Part shown: positions 1 through 7,747 of the stretch, piece by piece | Layout of the letters: every line of letters starts with the position of its first letter | Numbering within the stretch: position 1 is the first letter of the stretch | NCBI RefSeq assembly: GCF_000414115.1 | Contig: NZ_AOPZ01000497.1 | Location: 1 to 37,680, forward strand | From: Streptomyces aurantiacus JA 4570 | Lineage (GTDB): Bacteria > Actinomycetota > Actinomycetes > Streptomycetales > Streptomycetaceae | Direction: 5' to 3' | Length of the DNA stretch: 37,680 bases | Notes under the pieces: generated by a model | What the model was told of the DNA's origin: nothing | The model's database searches: none | Seen by the model: the letters and a program-made list of their open reading frames with translations, nothing else | Made by a program: the position numbers and the translations under genes

Positions 1-371
1 GGCTTCGTGCCGCCCCCGCGGGCGGGCCGTCACCTGTACGCGGACCTCGGCCCGCTGCGGGCCGCGCTCGGCGCGCGCGGCGCCGGTGACGCGCAGGAAC
101 TGGAGGACTTCCTCCAGGAGCACCTCGGCATGCCCGCCCCCGGGGGCCACCGCTTCGGCGACGACATCGCGGCGCTGCGCGTCCGCCTGTCCACCGGGTC
201 GTTCCTCGGCTCGGAGCCGCAGGAGCGGCTGGGGAGCCGCAGGAGCGGCTGGCCGCCCTCGCCGCCGCTGATCCGCTGGAATTGCCGCACGTGGAACGGG
301 CGTTGACCTTGTTCGGATCGGCCTTCGACGATCTCCGCGCAGAAGCACAGCGATGGGAGCCTCCTCGGTGA
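1..371 (+). pseudogene. Class I/II aminotransferase, 3' end, frameshifted by a 20-bp tandem duplication
   Basis: Only the C-terminal end lies in the window. The segment from about HLYADLGPL through LRVRLSTGSFLG resembles the small-domain end of Streptomyces PLP-dependent class I/II aminotransferases (recognised from memory). At 213-232 and 233-252 the same 20 bases occur twice with no gap. Twenty is not a multiple of three, so the reading frame shifts and meets a stop at 304-306 after about 25 unrelated Arg/Pro/Trp-rich residues. Removing one copy on paper restores a frame reading AALAAADPLELPHVERAL and on to a stop at 369-371. That restored stop overlaps the GTG start (368) of the next gene, as expected for an ancestral coupled pair. 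The lost part is only the C-terminal tail of about 40 residues, so the protein may be altered rather than dead. An assembly error is the main alternative. Confidence 0.75.
213..252. repeat. Perfect 20-bp tandem duplication
   Basis: Two identical adjacent 20-bp copies (213-232, 233-252), each beginning GGAGCCGC and ending GCGGCTGG. The event changes the reading frame of the aminotransferase gene. The perfect identity suggests it is recent. Confidence 0.95.
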
Positions 372-1525
372 CGCAGCAGACACAGCCGCAGCCACGGGAC
401 AGAGAGCAGGCGCAGCAGACGCAGGAAACCCAGAACAGGGCGGACAAGGCAGGCAGGGCGGACAGGGCGTCCGGAGGGGGCGGCGCCCCGGGGGCGGCGG
501 CGCCGCACTCCCCGGCCCCGGCCGTCCGGGGCACCCTGACCGGCAGGACCGGCACCTCCCTGCCCGCGCCCCGCACCTTCGGCACCGTCCGGCTGTGGCC
601 GAGATCCTTCGCCGACCGGCTGACCGCGCCGCTGCCCGGCCTCAGGGCCTTCGCCCGGTTCGCCCGCGAGGGCGCGCTGCGGCCCCGCCCCGAAGGACTC
701 GCCGACATCCCGCGGCTGCCGTACGAGCCGGGGCCGCTGCCGCGCGTCGACTCCCGTACGGTCGCCGTGACCTGGGCGGGGCACGCCAGTTGGGTCCTGC
801 GCGTCGGCGGGCTCACCGTCCTCACCGACCCCGTCTGGTCCCGGAAGATCCTCGGCACCCCGGCCCGCGTCACGCCCGTCGGCGTGGCCTGGAGCGCGCT
901 GCCGCGCGTCGACGCGGTGGTCATCAGCCACAACCACTACGACCACCTGGACGCGCCCACCATCAGGAGGCTGCCGCGCGACACCCCCGTCCTCGTCCCC
1001 GCGGGCCTCGGCCGGTGGTTCACGCGCCGCCGCTTCACCCGTGTCGTCGAGCTCGACTGGTGGGAGGGCGCCGAACTCGGCGGCATCCGCTTCGACTTCG
1101 TGCCCGCGCACCACTGGTCCAAGCGGGGGCTGCGGGACACGTGCCGTTCGCTGTGGGGCGGATGGGTGCTGACCGACGGCGCCGGTCAGCGGGTGTACTT
1201 CGCCGGGGACACGGGGTACGGGCACTGGTTCTCGCGGATCGGGGAGCGGTACCCCGGGATCGACCTCGCGCTGCTGCCCATCGGGGCGTACGAGCCGCGG
1301 TGGTGGCTGCGGGACGTTCACTGTGATCCGGAGGAGGCTGTTCGGGCCGCGGTCGATGTGGGGGCGCGGCGGATGGCCCCCATGCACTGGGGGACGTTTC
1401 TGCTTTCGGCGGAGCCGGTGCTTCAGCCGCTGACGCGGGTGCGGGACGCTTGGGCTCGGGCCGGGCTTTCGCGGGGGGATTTGTGGGATCTGCCGGTGGG
1501 TGGGTCCCGGGTGCTCGGGGGCTGA
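368..1525 (+). CDS. MBL-fold metallo-hydrolase (NAPE-PLD/UlaG-like)
   Basis: A metallo-beta-lactamase-fold hydrolase of about 385 aa. Visible motifs are GHASWVLRVGG and LTDPVWS near the start of the fold, the metal-binding SHNHYDHLD, FAGDTGYG, and a late MHWGTF histidine. This layout fits the lipid-phosphodiesterase-like/UlaG-like branch (N-acyl-phosphatidylethanolamine phospholipase D type); the substrate is unknown. About 80 N-terminal residues are low-complexity (Gln-rich, then Gly/Ala/Pro-rich) and look disordered. I chose GTG at 368 because GGGAG lies eight bases upstream (355-359) and the GTG overlaps the ancestral stop of the preceding gene. An in-frame ATG at 353 has no visible ribosome-binding site. 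A second MBL protein of similar design lies at 2305-3105 on the other strand. Confidence 0.85.
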   Translation: MTQQTQPQPRDREQAQQTQETQNRADKAGRADRASGGGGAPGAAAPHSPAPAVRGTLTGRTGTSLPAPRTFGTVRLWPRSFADRLTAPLPGLRAFARFAREGALRPRPEGLADIPRLPYEPGPLPRVDSRTVAVTWAGHASWVLRVGGLTVLTDPVWSRKILGTPARVTPVGVAWSALPRVDAVVISHNHYDHLDAPTIRRLPRDTPVLVPAGLGRWFTRRRFTRVVELDWWEGAELGGIRFDFVPAHHWSKRGLRDTCRSLWGGWVLTDGAGQRVYFAGDTGYGHWFSRIGERYPGIDLALLPIGAYEPRWWLRDVHCDPEEAVRAAVDVGARRMAPMHWGTFLLSAEPVLQPLTRVRDAWARAGLSRGDLWDLPVGGSRVLGG

Positions 1526-1559
1526 GGTTCTTGTCGCGCTGCGCGCTCGTCCTCAAACG

Positions 1560-1690
1560 CCGGACGGGCTGAACTATCTCGCCCTCGGCCTTCAGGTGCC
1601 GGACGGGCTGAACTATCTCGCCCTCGGCTTTCAGGTGCCGGACGGGCTGAACTGCCTCGCCCTCCGCCTTCAGGTGCCGGACGGGGTGGA
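1560..1690. repeat. 39-bp tandem repeat array, about 3.3 copies
   Basis: Units start at 1560, 1599, 1638 and 1677, exactly 39 bp apart, each opening CCGGACGGGCTGAA (the last copy diverges to CCGGACGGGGTGG). The core CCGGACGGGCTGA is a motif I know as very common in Streptomyces intergenic DNA. The array sits between convergent genes and contains the minus-strand DedA stop codon (1670-1672), so the last few DedA residues are encoded by repeat DNA. It may act as a transcription end region, but no single strong hairpin was identified. Confidence 0.9.
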
Positions 1691-2308
1691 ACGGGTTCTC
1701 CGTAGGCGTCGCCAGATCGTTGGGGCCGCGCTGATGACTACCGTCAGGCCTACCGCCAGCGCGACGCCCTGCCAGGGCTCCTTGAAGAGGGAGCCGCCGA
1801 GGATGCCGATGAGTTGGTACGTCACCGCCCAGGCCAGGCAGGCGGGGAGGTTGCCGCGGGCGAAGCGGCGTACGGGCATCTTCGCGAGGAGGCAGGCCAG
1901 CATGACCGGGATGCGGCCCGCCGGGACGAGGCGGGACAGCACGAGGACGAGGACGCCGTGGTCGTCGAGCTTGTCCCGGGCCCGCCGCAGCCGCTCCTCC
2001 GGGGCGCGGTCGCGGATGGCCTCCAGCCAGCGCGAGCCGTTCTTGGAGCGCATGCCGCGCCGCCCCAGCCAGTAAAGACCCATGTCGCCCACGAACGCGG
2101 CGAACGAGGCCACGCCGAACACGATGAGCAGCGCGAACGGTGACGTGTCGGTCTGGTGGAAGGCCACCACCGCCGCCGAGCTCACCAGCGCGCCCGTCGG
2201 CACCACCGGCACCAGGGCGCCGAGCACCACGAGCAGGAACAGCGACGGGTAGCCGACCGCCTGCTGGGTGGAGTCCGGCGTCACCGTCGCCGCGGCGGCG
2301 AGGATCAT
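1670..2308 (-). CDS. DedA/SNARE-associated family membrane protein
   Basis: A 212-aa polytopic membrane protein of the DedA family, whose members affect membrane-lipid handling and envelope homeostasis. Seen here: a hydrophobic N-terminal helix (YPSLFLLVVLGALVPVVPTG), a second helix (FALLIVFGVASFAAFVGD), the family-type GDMGLYWLGRRG stretch, LVLVLSRLVPAGRIPVM with its conserved Arg/Pro/Gly, and C-terminal helices around LAWAVTYQLIGILGGSLF. The ATG at 2306-2308 overlaps the upstream MBL gene's TGA (2305-2307) in an ATGA arrangement, so the two are probably translationally coupled. The extreme C-terminus (RSTPSGT) runs into the 39-bp repeat array and is probably not functionally constrained. 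The exact substrate is unknown. Confidence 0.88.
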   Translation of the reverse strand: MILAAAATVTPDSTQQAVGYPSLFLLVVLGALVPVVPTGALVSSAAVVAFHQTDTSPFALLIVFGVASFAAFVGDMGLYWLGRRGMRSKNGSRWLEAIRDRAPEERLRRARDKLDDHGVLVLVLSRLVPAGRIPVMLACLLAKMPVRRFARGNLPACLAWAVTYQLIGILGGSLFKEPWQGVALAVGLTVVISAAPTIWRRLRRTRSTPSGT

Positions 2309-3105
2309 CGGGTGACCTCCGGCCGCACGGACTCGCCGTGCCCGAGCCGGTGCACGGCGACGTCCGGGGCGCGGCGGGCGGCCTGCCGTACGAACTCCTC
2401 GCCCGGCCCGTGGAATTCGTGCGGCCGCACCGCGTCCATGCCGATCGGCCAGTACGTTCCGTAGTGCACCGGCACCGCGCTGCGCGGCGCGATCCGGGCG
2501 AGGGCCTCGGCGGCGCGTGCCGGGTCGAGGTGGCCGTGGCCGAGGTAGGGGCCCCAGCCGCCGACGGGAAGCAGCGCCACGTCGACGGGGCCGACCTCGT
2601 CGGCCATCGTGTCGAAAAGACCGGTGTCCCCGGCGAAGTACGTACGGGCCCGGCCCTCGACGACATAGCCGAGCGCGGGGGAGCGGTGCGGGCCGAGCGG
2701 CAGGCGGCGGCCGTCGTGCAGGGCCGGTACGACGCGTACGACCACGTCGCTGCCGTCGCCGTTGCCGTCGCCCACCGGCACCTCGTCGCCCGGCGCGACC
2801 TCCGTGAACCGCAGGTGCGACAGCCTGCGCAGGCCCGGCACCGAGCGGGGGGCGCCGCGCGGGACCAGGACGCGGGTGCCGGGGGCGAGGCGGGCCAGGG
2901 AGGGGACGTGCAGATGGTCGGCGTGCAGGTGCGAAAGCAGGACGACGTCGGCGAGCGCGGCCTGCGGGGGCGGCAGCGCGCCCCGGCGGCGGCGCAGGTG
3001 CGCGAGGCGGCGCGCGAAGAGCGGGTCGGTCAGCACACGGACGCCCGAGTCCTCGACCGTGCACGTGGCATGACCCCACCAGGTGACCGTGACGTCCGCC
3101 CGCAC
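2305..3105 (-). CDS. MBL-fold metallo-hydrolase
   Basis: A 266-aa metallo-beta-lactamase-fold protein. It begins VRADVTVTWWGHATCTVED and carries LSHLHADHLH (HxHxDH metal site), YFAGDTGLFD and a late VHYGTYWP histidine, so the metal ligands appear complete. It resembles the UlaG-like/NAPE-PLD-like branch, and its substrate cannot be told from sequence. I chose the GTG at 3103-3105 because AAGGAGGA lies a few bases upstream on the minus strand. Longer in-frame extension upstream is Arg/Ser-rich and reads as shadow of the 3188 gene. It is the first gene of a two-gene unit with DedA (4-bp overlap), which may hint at a membrane-lipid-related role. Confidence 0.88.
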   Translation of the reverse strand: MRADVTVTWWGHATCTVEDSGVRVLTDPLFARRLAHLRRRRGALPPPQAALADVVLLSHLHADHLHVPSLARLAPGTRVLVPRGAPRSVPGLRRLSHLRFTEVAPGDEVPVGDGNGDGSDVVVRVVPALHDGRRLPLGPHRSPALGYVVEGRARTYFAGDTGLFDTMADEVGPVDVALLPVGGWGPYLGHGHLDPARAAEALARIAPRSAVPVHYGTYWPIGMDAVRPHEFHGPGEEFVRQAARRAPDVAVHRLGHGESVRPEVTR

Positions 3106-3187
3106 CCGTTCCTCCTTCGTGTGACTGTCTCCGAGCCTACGGCCAGGAGTAGTGTCGACGGCTGACGGCCGAGGTGAGGGGGACGCC

Positions 3188-3613
3188 ATGGGAGACGCCG
3201 GGGGGGCCGCGCGAGCGGTGCGGGTCGCGGCCATCGCGAGCCTGACGCCGCTCGAGGAACTGGACGCCGATCCCTTCCTGGTGGACTCGCGCAGCCAGCA
3301 CGCCATGTGCGCGCGGTGGGCGGCCGCGCAGGGGTACGTGGTGACGCGGGAGCTGGTCGTACGCGGCCTGCGCGCCGACCACGCCGTCCTCTGGAACGAC
3401 GTGGACGCCGGGCTCGTCGACCTCTTCGTGGTGCCGTGCCGACGCGTCCTGGAGCGGGCGCTGCGCTCCGCCGACGAGTTCACCGCCGAGTGCGAGCGGC
3501 GCGGGGTGCGCATCGAGACCGCGGGCTTCGCGGAGCCCGCGTACGACTCCCGCATGAAGGCCCACGTCCACCGGCGGCTGTCGATGCCTACGGCTGGGTA
3601 CGACGGTTGCTGA
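3188..3613 (+). CDS. Small resolvase-N-terminal-like protein, function unknown
   Basis: A 141-aa protein. The stretch SQHAMCARWAAAQGYVV followed by RELVVRGLRADHAVLW and later DLFVVPCRRVLERALRSA resembles the fold of the serine-recombinase catalytic domain (the part reading sQ..C..wA...Gy.vv..y.D.g). The usual Y-x-R-x-S active-site start is replaced by AAIASLTP, so recombinase activity is doubtful, and there is no C-terminal DNA-binding half. I read it as a domesticated or degenerate stand-alone domain, moderately sure. ATG 3188 is preferred because a G-rich site (GTGAGGGGG) lies just before it. A GTG at 3152 has AGGAG only two bases away, which is too close. It is divergent from the MBL gene across 82 bp. 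Confidence 0.6.
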   Translation: MGDAGGAARAVRVAAIASLTPLEELDADPFLVDSRSQHAMCARWAAAQGYVVTRELVVRGLRADHAVLWNDVDAGLVDLFVVPCRRVLERALRSADEFTAECERRGVRIETAGFAEPAYDSRMKAHVHRRLSMPTAGYDGC

Positions 3614-3644
3614 TTCTGGCGGGGGCGCCTTGAACGGCCCCTCT

Positions 3645-3768
3645 CCGCCGCTCCGCGGCGGTTTCCCGCCCGCCCGTGACCGTGGGACCCCGGAGTACTC
3701 CCCGCCAGGGGGCGGGCCGGTGAACCCGGTGGTGCTCACCGTGCGACCTCCCCCGCCGCTCCGCGGCG
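3645..3768. repeat. Pair of GC-rich hairpins sharing one motif
   Basis: The motif CGCCGCTCCGCGGCG occurs twice in the 191-bp gap between the small resolvase-like gene and the tetR gene. At 3645-3661 it forms a perfect 7-bp stem with a TCC loop; at 3754-3768 a 6-bp stem with the same loop. Lying between convergent genes, the hairpins could end transcription in both directions. There is no clear T-tract. Confidence 0.6.
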
Positions 3769-3804
3769 ACCTCCCCTGTCGGCCGCAACGCTGTCCGGCA
3801 GGCA

Positions 3805-4392
3805 TCAGGGGGTGGCCGACGTGCCGATGCCGTGCAGCAGGGTGTCGACCACTCGCGTGGCGAGGGTGTCCACGGCGGCGTCCGTGTCCGGCGCTTCGGC
3901 CGCTGCCTCGTGGATGAGCGCGTAGTACACGCGCCGCGCCCAGTCCAGATCGGTGTCGGGCCGCAGCAGACCAGCGTCGCGAAGCCGGGTGAACAGCCGC
4001 TCGCACTGGGCCAGCACCGCGGCGTGCACGCGCGCGACCTCGGGCGCGTCGGTGGGGAGGGCGCCCATGGCAAAGCCCCATCCGATCTTCACGTGCAGCA
4101 CGTTCGCGGTGACCTGGTAGAGCGCGACGGCAGGCGGGGCGGTGTCCGGCCGGGCAGCTTCGACGGCGTCGTGGAACCGCTGTGTTGCCCATGCGGCCAG
4201 TGCTGCGATCAGGGATTCCCGTGAGGCGAACCGCCGGTGCACGGTGGTCCGGGCGACTCCGGCGGCCTCGGCGATCTGCTCCATCGGCGCCGCCGGGTTC
4301 GTGGACAGTACCCGCTCTGCGGCTTCGAGGATCGCGCGGACCGTTCGCTCGGCGTCGGCGCGGAGCGGTTTGGCGGAGGCAGGCAGCGCCAT
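3805..4392 (-). CDS. TetR/AcrR-family transcriptional regulator
   Basis: A 195-aa regulator. Residues about 17-65 form the TetR DNA-binding domain: AERTVRAILEAAERVL, then MEQIAEAAGVARTTVHRRF with its helix-turn-helix, then SRESLIAAL. The rest (from about residue 70) is a helical ligand-binding domain with no recognisable ligand signature. The ATG at 4390-4392 faces the SDR gene across a 142-bp intergenic region carrying two inverted repeats (4465-4482 and 4478-4508). The simple reading is that it represses itself and the divergent oxidoreductase until a small molecule, perhaps the SDR substrate, binds. Confidence 0.9.
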   Translation of the reverse strand: MALPASAKPLRADAERTVRAILEAAERVLSTNPAAPMEQIAEAAGVARTTVHRRFASRESLIAALAAWATQRFHDAVEAARPDTAPPAVALYQVTANVLHVKIGWGFAMGALPTDAPEVARVHAAVLAQCERLFTRLRDAGLLRPDTDLDWARRVYYALIHEAAAEAPDTDAAVDTLATRVVDTLLHGIGTSATP

Positions 4393-4464
4393 GGGAGTAC
4401 GAGCCCTTCTGGTTCGGCGGACGGCCCGACGATGGTACGTCCATGTGTCGACTCGACAGCAAGT

Positions 4465-4508
4465 TGCAACATCGGTGTTGCATGTTCTACGTTCTGTGCG
4501 ACATGCAA
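4465..4508. promoter_or_regulatory. Nested inverted repeats, candidate TetR operators
   Basis: Two overlapping dyads lie in the tetR/SDR intergenic region. The first is TGCAACA-TCGG-TGTTGCA (4465-4482), 7-bp perfect arms. The second is TTGCATGT (4478-4485) paired with ACATGCAA (4501-4508), 8-bp perfect arms 15 bp apart. They share the TTGCA element. The first has the size expected of a TetR-family operator; the wider one could seat a second dimer. They sit 27-70 bp upstream of the SDR start, where a promoter would be. Confidence 0.65.
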
Positions 4509-4534
4509 GATGCTGTTACTTGTGGAGGGACACC

Positions 4535-5317
4535 ATGGATCTGCGACTGAACGGCAAGACCGCCCTGGTCACGGGCGCAAGCCGCGGCATCGGGCTGGCC
4601 GTCGTCCGGGCCCTGACCGCCGAGGGCGTCCGGGTCATCGCGGCAGCCCGCACTCCCACCCCGGAACTGGAGGCGGCCGGCGTGACGCCGGTAGCGGTGG
4701 ACCTGTCCGATCCCGCCGGAGCCGAGCGCCTCGTCACCCAGGCCATGGCCGAGTTGGGCGGCATCGACATCCTGGTCAACAACATCGGCGGTGGTGACGG
4801 CGGTCTGAGCGGCGGCTTCCTCGACCTGACGGACGCGCAGTGGGCGCAGGTGGTGGACCTGAACTTCTTCGCGACCATCCGTGTCACCCGCGCGGCCATG
4901 CCCGCCCTGCTGGCCGCTCGCGGCGCGATCGTCAACGTGTCCTCCATAGGCGCCCGCGTCCCGCACGGCGGCCCCATCGCCTACACGACGGCCAAGGCCG
5001 CACTGACCGCGTTCAGCAAGGCCCTCGTCCACGAGTTCGGCCCGAAGGGGGTGCGAGTAAACACCGTCTCGCCCGGTCCGGTCCGCACCGACATGTGGGA
5101 GAGCCCGACCGGCTACGGCGCTGAGCTGGCCGCGTCCATGGGCATCCCGCAAGCCGACCTCCTGGCCGGTCTGCCTACGGCGATGGGCATGCTCATCGAC
5201 CGGCTCGTCGAACCGGACGAGGTCGCGACCCTCGTCGCATACCTCGCTTCGCCGCTCGCCGCCGCGACCACCGGCGCCGACCACGTCATCGACGGCGGAG
5301 CGATCAAGACCGCCTGA
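4535..5317 (+). CDS. SDR-family NAD(P)-dependent oxidoreductase
   Basis: A 260-aa classical short-chain dehydrogenase/reductase. Seen: cofactor-binding TGASRGIG (13-20), NNIGG in place of the usual NNAG (82-86), a structural Asn in VVDLNFF (110), catalytic Ser in VNVSSIG (about 137), Tyr150 and Lys154 in YTTAK, and PGPVRTDMW after it. The C-terminal DHVIDGGAIKTA is normal for the family, so length and active site are intact. ATG 4535 follows GGAGGG with correct spacing. It is divergent from the TetR gene and probably controlled by it. The substrate is unknown; SDR/TetR pairs often handle ketones, alcohols or xenobiotics. Confidence 0.93.
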   Translation: MDLRLNGKTALVTGASRGIGLAVVRALTAEGVRVIAAARTPTPELEAAGVTPVAVDLSDPAGAERLVTQAMAELGGIDILVNNIGGGDGGLSGGFLDLTDAQWAQVVDLNFFATIRVTRAAMPALLAARGAIVNVSSIGARVPHGGPIAYTTAKAALTAFSKALVHEFGPKGVRVNTVSPGPVRTDMWESPTGYGAELAASMGIPQADLLAGLPTAMGMLIDRLVEPDEVATLVAYLASPLAAATTGADHVIDGGAIKTA

Positions 5318-5449
5318 ACACCTTCCTTTCCCCCTTCCCTGCCTCTCCGGTCTTGCTCGGGGAGACAGGGCCTGGTCCCCCCCCGGTCGGCCAGGGGCGC
5401 CCGCTGAAGGCCCACGGCCTGTGACACGCTGGGGGCAGAGAACCAGCAC

Positions 5450-7663
5450 GTGAGGTGGGCGGACGCGGTGCGCGACGGGCGATGGCGAAGACTGGGTCGC
5501 GCACTGTGGCGCGTCATCGCCGTGTGGGGGGTGAGCACGCTCACGATGCTGGCCCTCGCCGGCATCCTGCCGGACTTCAAGCTCCAGTCGGACGACGGCG
5601 ACAGCGCCACCCGCATCGCGATCACCGCCGCCCTGGGAGCGGGGGCCTTCGGCCTGCTGTCGGCCCTGGTGTGGCCCCTGCTCGTGCGGGCGCTGCTCCT
5701 GGTACCGGCCCTGGTCCTCGGCCTGCTCAACTTCTTCCTCAACGGGTCACTGCTGCTGCTCGCCCTGCGCCTCATCCCCGACGGCCGCGGCGACGCCAAC
5801 GCGGAGACCGCCGTGGTCGTCGCCGCCGTGATGTCCGCCGTCGCCTCCGCCACCGGCGGCGCCCTGGCCGTCCGCGACGACGACGCCTACCGCCGCCGCC
5901 TCTACCGCCTGGCCGACCGCCGTCGCCGCCGCGCCGCCGGCGCGCAGAGCCCGAGCACCCCGGGGATCCTGTTCCTCCAACTCGACGGCGTGGGCCATGA
6001 CGTACTGAGGGACGCCGTCCGCAAGGGGCTCATGCCGACCGTCGCCCGCTGGCTCGGCGAGGCCGCGGAGGGCGAGGGCAAGGAGACACCGCCCGCACCC
6101 CCCACGCACCGCCTCGTCCCGTGGCGTACCGACTGGTCGAGCCAGACCGGCGCCAGCCAGCTCGCCATCCTGCACGGCAGCAACTTCGACGTCCCCGCCT
6201 TCCGCTGGTACGAGAAGGACTCCGGCGAGGTCATGGTGTCCAACCGGCCCGCGTCGGCGGGGGAGCTGCAGCGCCGTGCCGTCGCCCGCACCGGGCACCC
6301 GGGTCTGCTCGCCGACGACGGCGCGAGCCGCGGCAACCTGTTCAGCGGGGGAGCGGACCAGCTCGCTCTCGTCCTGTCGATGGCGGCCAGGCGCGGCAAG
6401 GAGAACCGCTCCCGCGCCGGCTACTTCGCCTATTTCTCCGACCCCGCCAACGCCGTCCGCACCGCCCTCTCCTTCATCGCCGAGGTCGGCCGCGAGATCG
6501 GCGAGTCGACCCGCGCCCGGCTGTGCAGACGCCGCCCGCGGGTGAGCCGCGGCGGGCTCTATCCGTTCATCCGCGCCTTCGCGACCGTCGTGGAGCGCGA
6601 TGTCGTGGTCGCCGCCGTCATCGGCGACATGCTCGCCGGGCGCGCCGCCGTCTACGCCGACCTCGTCGCGTACGACGAAGTCGCCCACCACTCCGGACCC
6701 ACCGGCAGCGACGCCGAGAAGGTCCTGCGCCGCCTGGACCGCTCGCTCGCCCTCGTCGCCCAGGTCGCCGATCACGCCCCCCGGCCGTACCGCATCGTGC
6801 TGCTCTCCGACCACGGCCAGAGCCCGGGCGAGACCTTCCGCGCCCGCTACGGCCTCACCCTCGCCGACCTCGTCCGGGCCGGCTGCGGACTGCCCGTGCC
6901 GCGCAGGGCCCGCCGCACGCACAGCGGCGCCGAGGCCCGCTCCGCCGTGCGAGCCGCGCTGCGCAGGCCCGTGGAGGAGGGCGCGGGCGAGCACCACCCG
7001 CGCCGCGTCGCCGAGCCGATCGTCCTGGCCTCCGGCAACCTCGGGCTCGTCTCCTTCCCCGACGTGCCGCACCGCATGACCCGCGAGGAGATCGACCGCC
7101 GCCACCCGGCGCTCCTGCCGACCCTCGCCAACCACCCGGGCATCGGCTTCGTGCTGGTCCGCAGCGAGGAGCACGGGCCGCTCGTGCTCGGGGCGCGCGG
7201 GGCGGAGGTCCGGCTCGACGAGCTCGAAGACCCCGAAGACCCCGAAAGCCTCGGTCCGCTCGCCGACTTCGGGCCCGGCGCCGCCGACGCCGTGCGGCGC
7301 ACCGACTCCTTCCCGCACACCGCCGACATCATGGTCAACTCCTGGTACGACCCGCAGGACGGCGAAGTCCTCGCCTTCGAGGAGCAGATCGGCTCCCACG
7401 GCGGGCTCGGCGGCGCCCAGTCCCGCCCGTTCCTGCTCGCCCCGCTCGCGCTGTCCCCGGCCGTCGAGGACGGCGGCGAACTCGTCGGGGCGGAGGCCGT
7501 GGGCGCCGTACTGCGCCGCTGGCGGGACGAGGAGCGCGGGCGGTCGCCGCTGGTGGGCCCGGCCACGGACCCGGCCGCGTCCGTGGACGATCGCCGCCCG
7601 GACACCGGCTCCTCCACAGCTTTTTCGGTCGCCGACCACGCCGTACAGGACAAAACACACTGA
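5450..7663 (+). CDS. Membrane holin-4_2-like domain fused to an alkaline-phosphatase-superfamily phosphodiesterase
   Basis: A 737-aa protein. Residues about 20-145 hold four hydrophobic helices (such as VIAVWGVSTLTMLALAGILP, LLVRALLLVPALVLGLLNFF and AVVVAAVMSAVAS) and resemble the small phage_holin_4_2 membrane family. After an Arg-rich linker comes a soluble alkaline phosphatase/nucleotide pyrophosphatase-type domain. Its metal and nucleophile motifs are readable: FLQLDGVGHD (D179), SSQTGASQ (T233, likely nucleophile), YDEVAHHSGP (about 408-416), LLSDHGQSPG (D454/H455) and GSHGGLGG (about H650). The enzyme is probably membrane-tethered and cuts a phosphodiester or phosphonate, perhaps of lipid or wall polymers. 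The GTG start at 5450 has only a weak ribosome site. It is not evidence of a prophage. Confidence 0.85.
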   Translation: MRWADAVRDGRWRRLGRALWRVIAVWGVSTLTMLALAGILPDFKLQSDDGDSATRIAITAALGAGAFGLLSALVWPLLVRALLLVPALVLGLLNFFLNGSLLLLALRLIPDGRGDANAETAVVVAAVMSAVASATGGALAVRDDDAYRRRLYRLADRRRRRAAGAQSPSTPGILFLQLDGVGHDVLRDAVRKGLMPTVARWLGEAAEGEGKETPPAPPTHRLVPWRTDWSSQTGASQLAILHGSNFDVPAFRWYEKDSGEVMVSNRPASAGELQRRAVARTGHPGLLADDGASRGNLFSGGADQLALVLSMAARRGKENRSRAGYFAYFSDPANAVRTALSFIAEVGREIGESTRARLCRRRPRVSRGGLYPFIRAFATVVERDVVVAAVIGDMLAGRAAVYADLVAYDEVAHHSGPTGSDAEKVLRRLDRSLALVAQVADHAPRPYRIVLLSDHGQSPGETFRARYGLTLADLVRAGCGLPVPRRARRTHSGAEARSAVRAALRRPVEEGAGEHHPRRVAEPIVLASGNLGLVSFPDVPHRMTREEIDRRHPALLPTLANHPGIGFVLVRSEEHGPLVLGARGAEVRLDELEDPEDPESLGPLADFGPGAADAVRRTDSFPHTADIMVNSWYDPQDGEVLAFEEQIGSHGGLGGAQSRPFLLAPLALSPAVEDGGELVGAEAVGAVLRRWRDEERGRSPLVGPATDPAASVDDRRPDTGSSTAFSVADHAVQDKTH

Positions 7664-7747
7664 TTTTGCGCGGCGCCCGCCGTGCCCGACCATGGGCTCG
7701 CCCCCGGCGATCCCGGGCGCACGGCACAACGAGAGGCGCACCACCCC

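Noticed and set aside
2305..3555. Upstream extension of the minus-strand MBL gene to 3555
   Set aside because: The extension is Arg/Ser-rich shadow of the 3188-3613 gene, and a strong ribosome site supports GTG 3105.
5450..6000. Holin-like helices as a sign of a prophage
   Set aside because: The domain is fused to a chromosomal enzyme and no phage structural, integrase or lysis genes are nearby.
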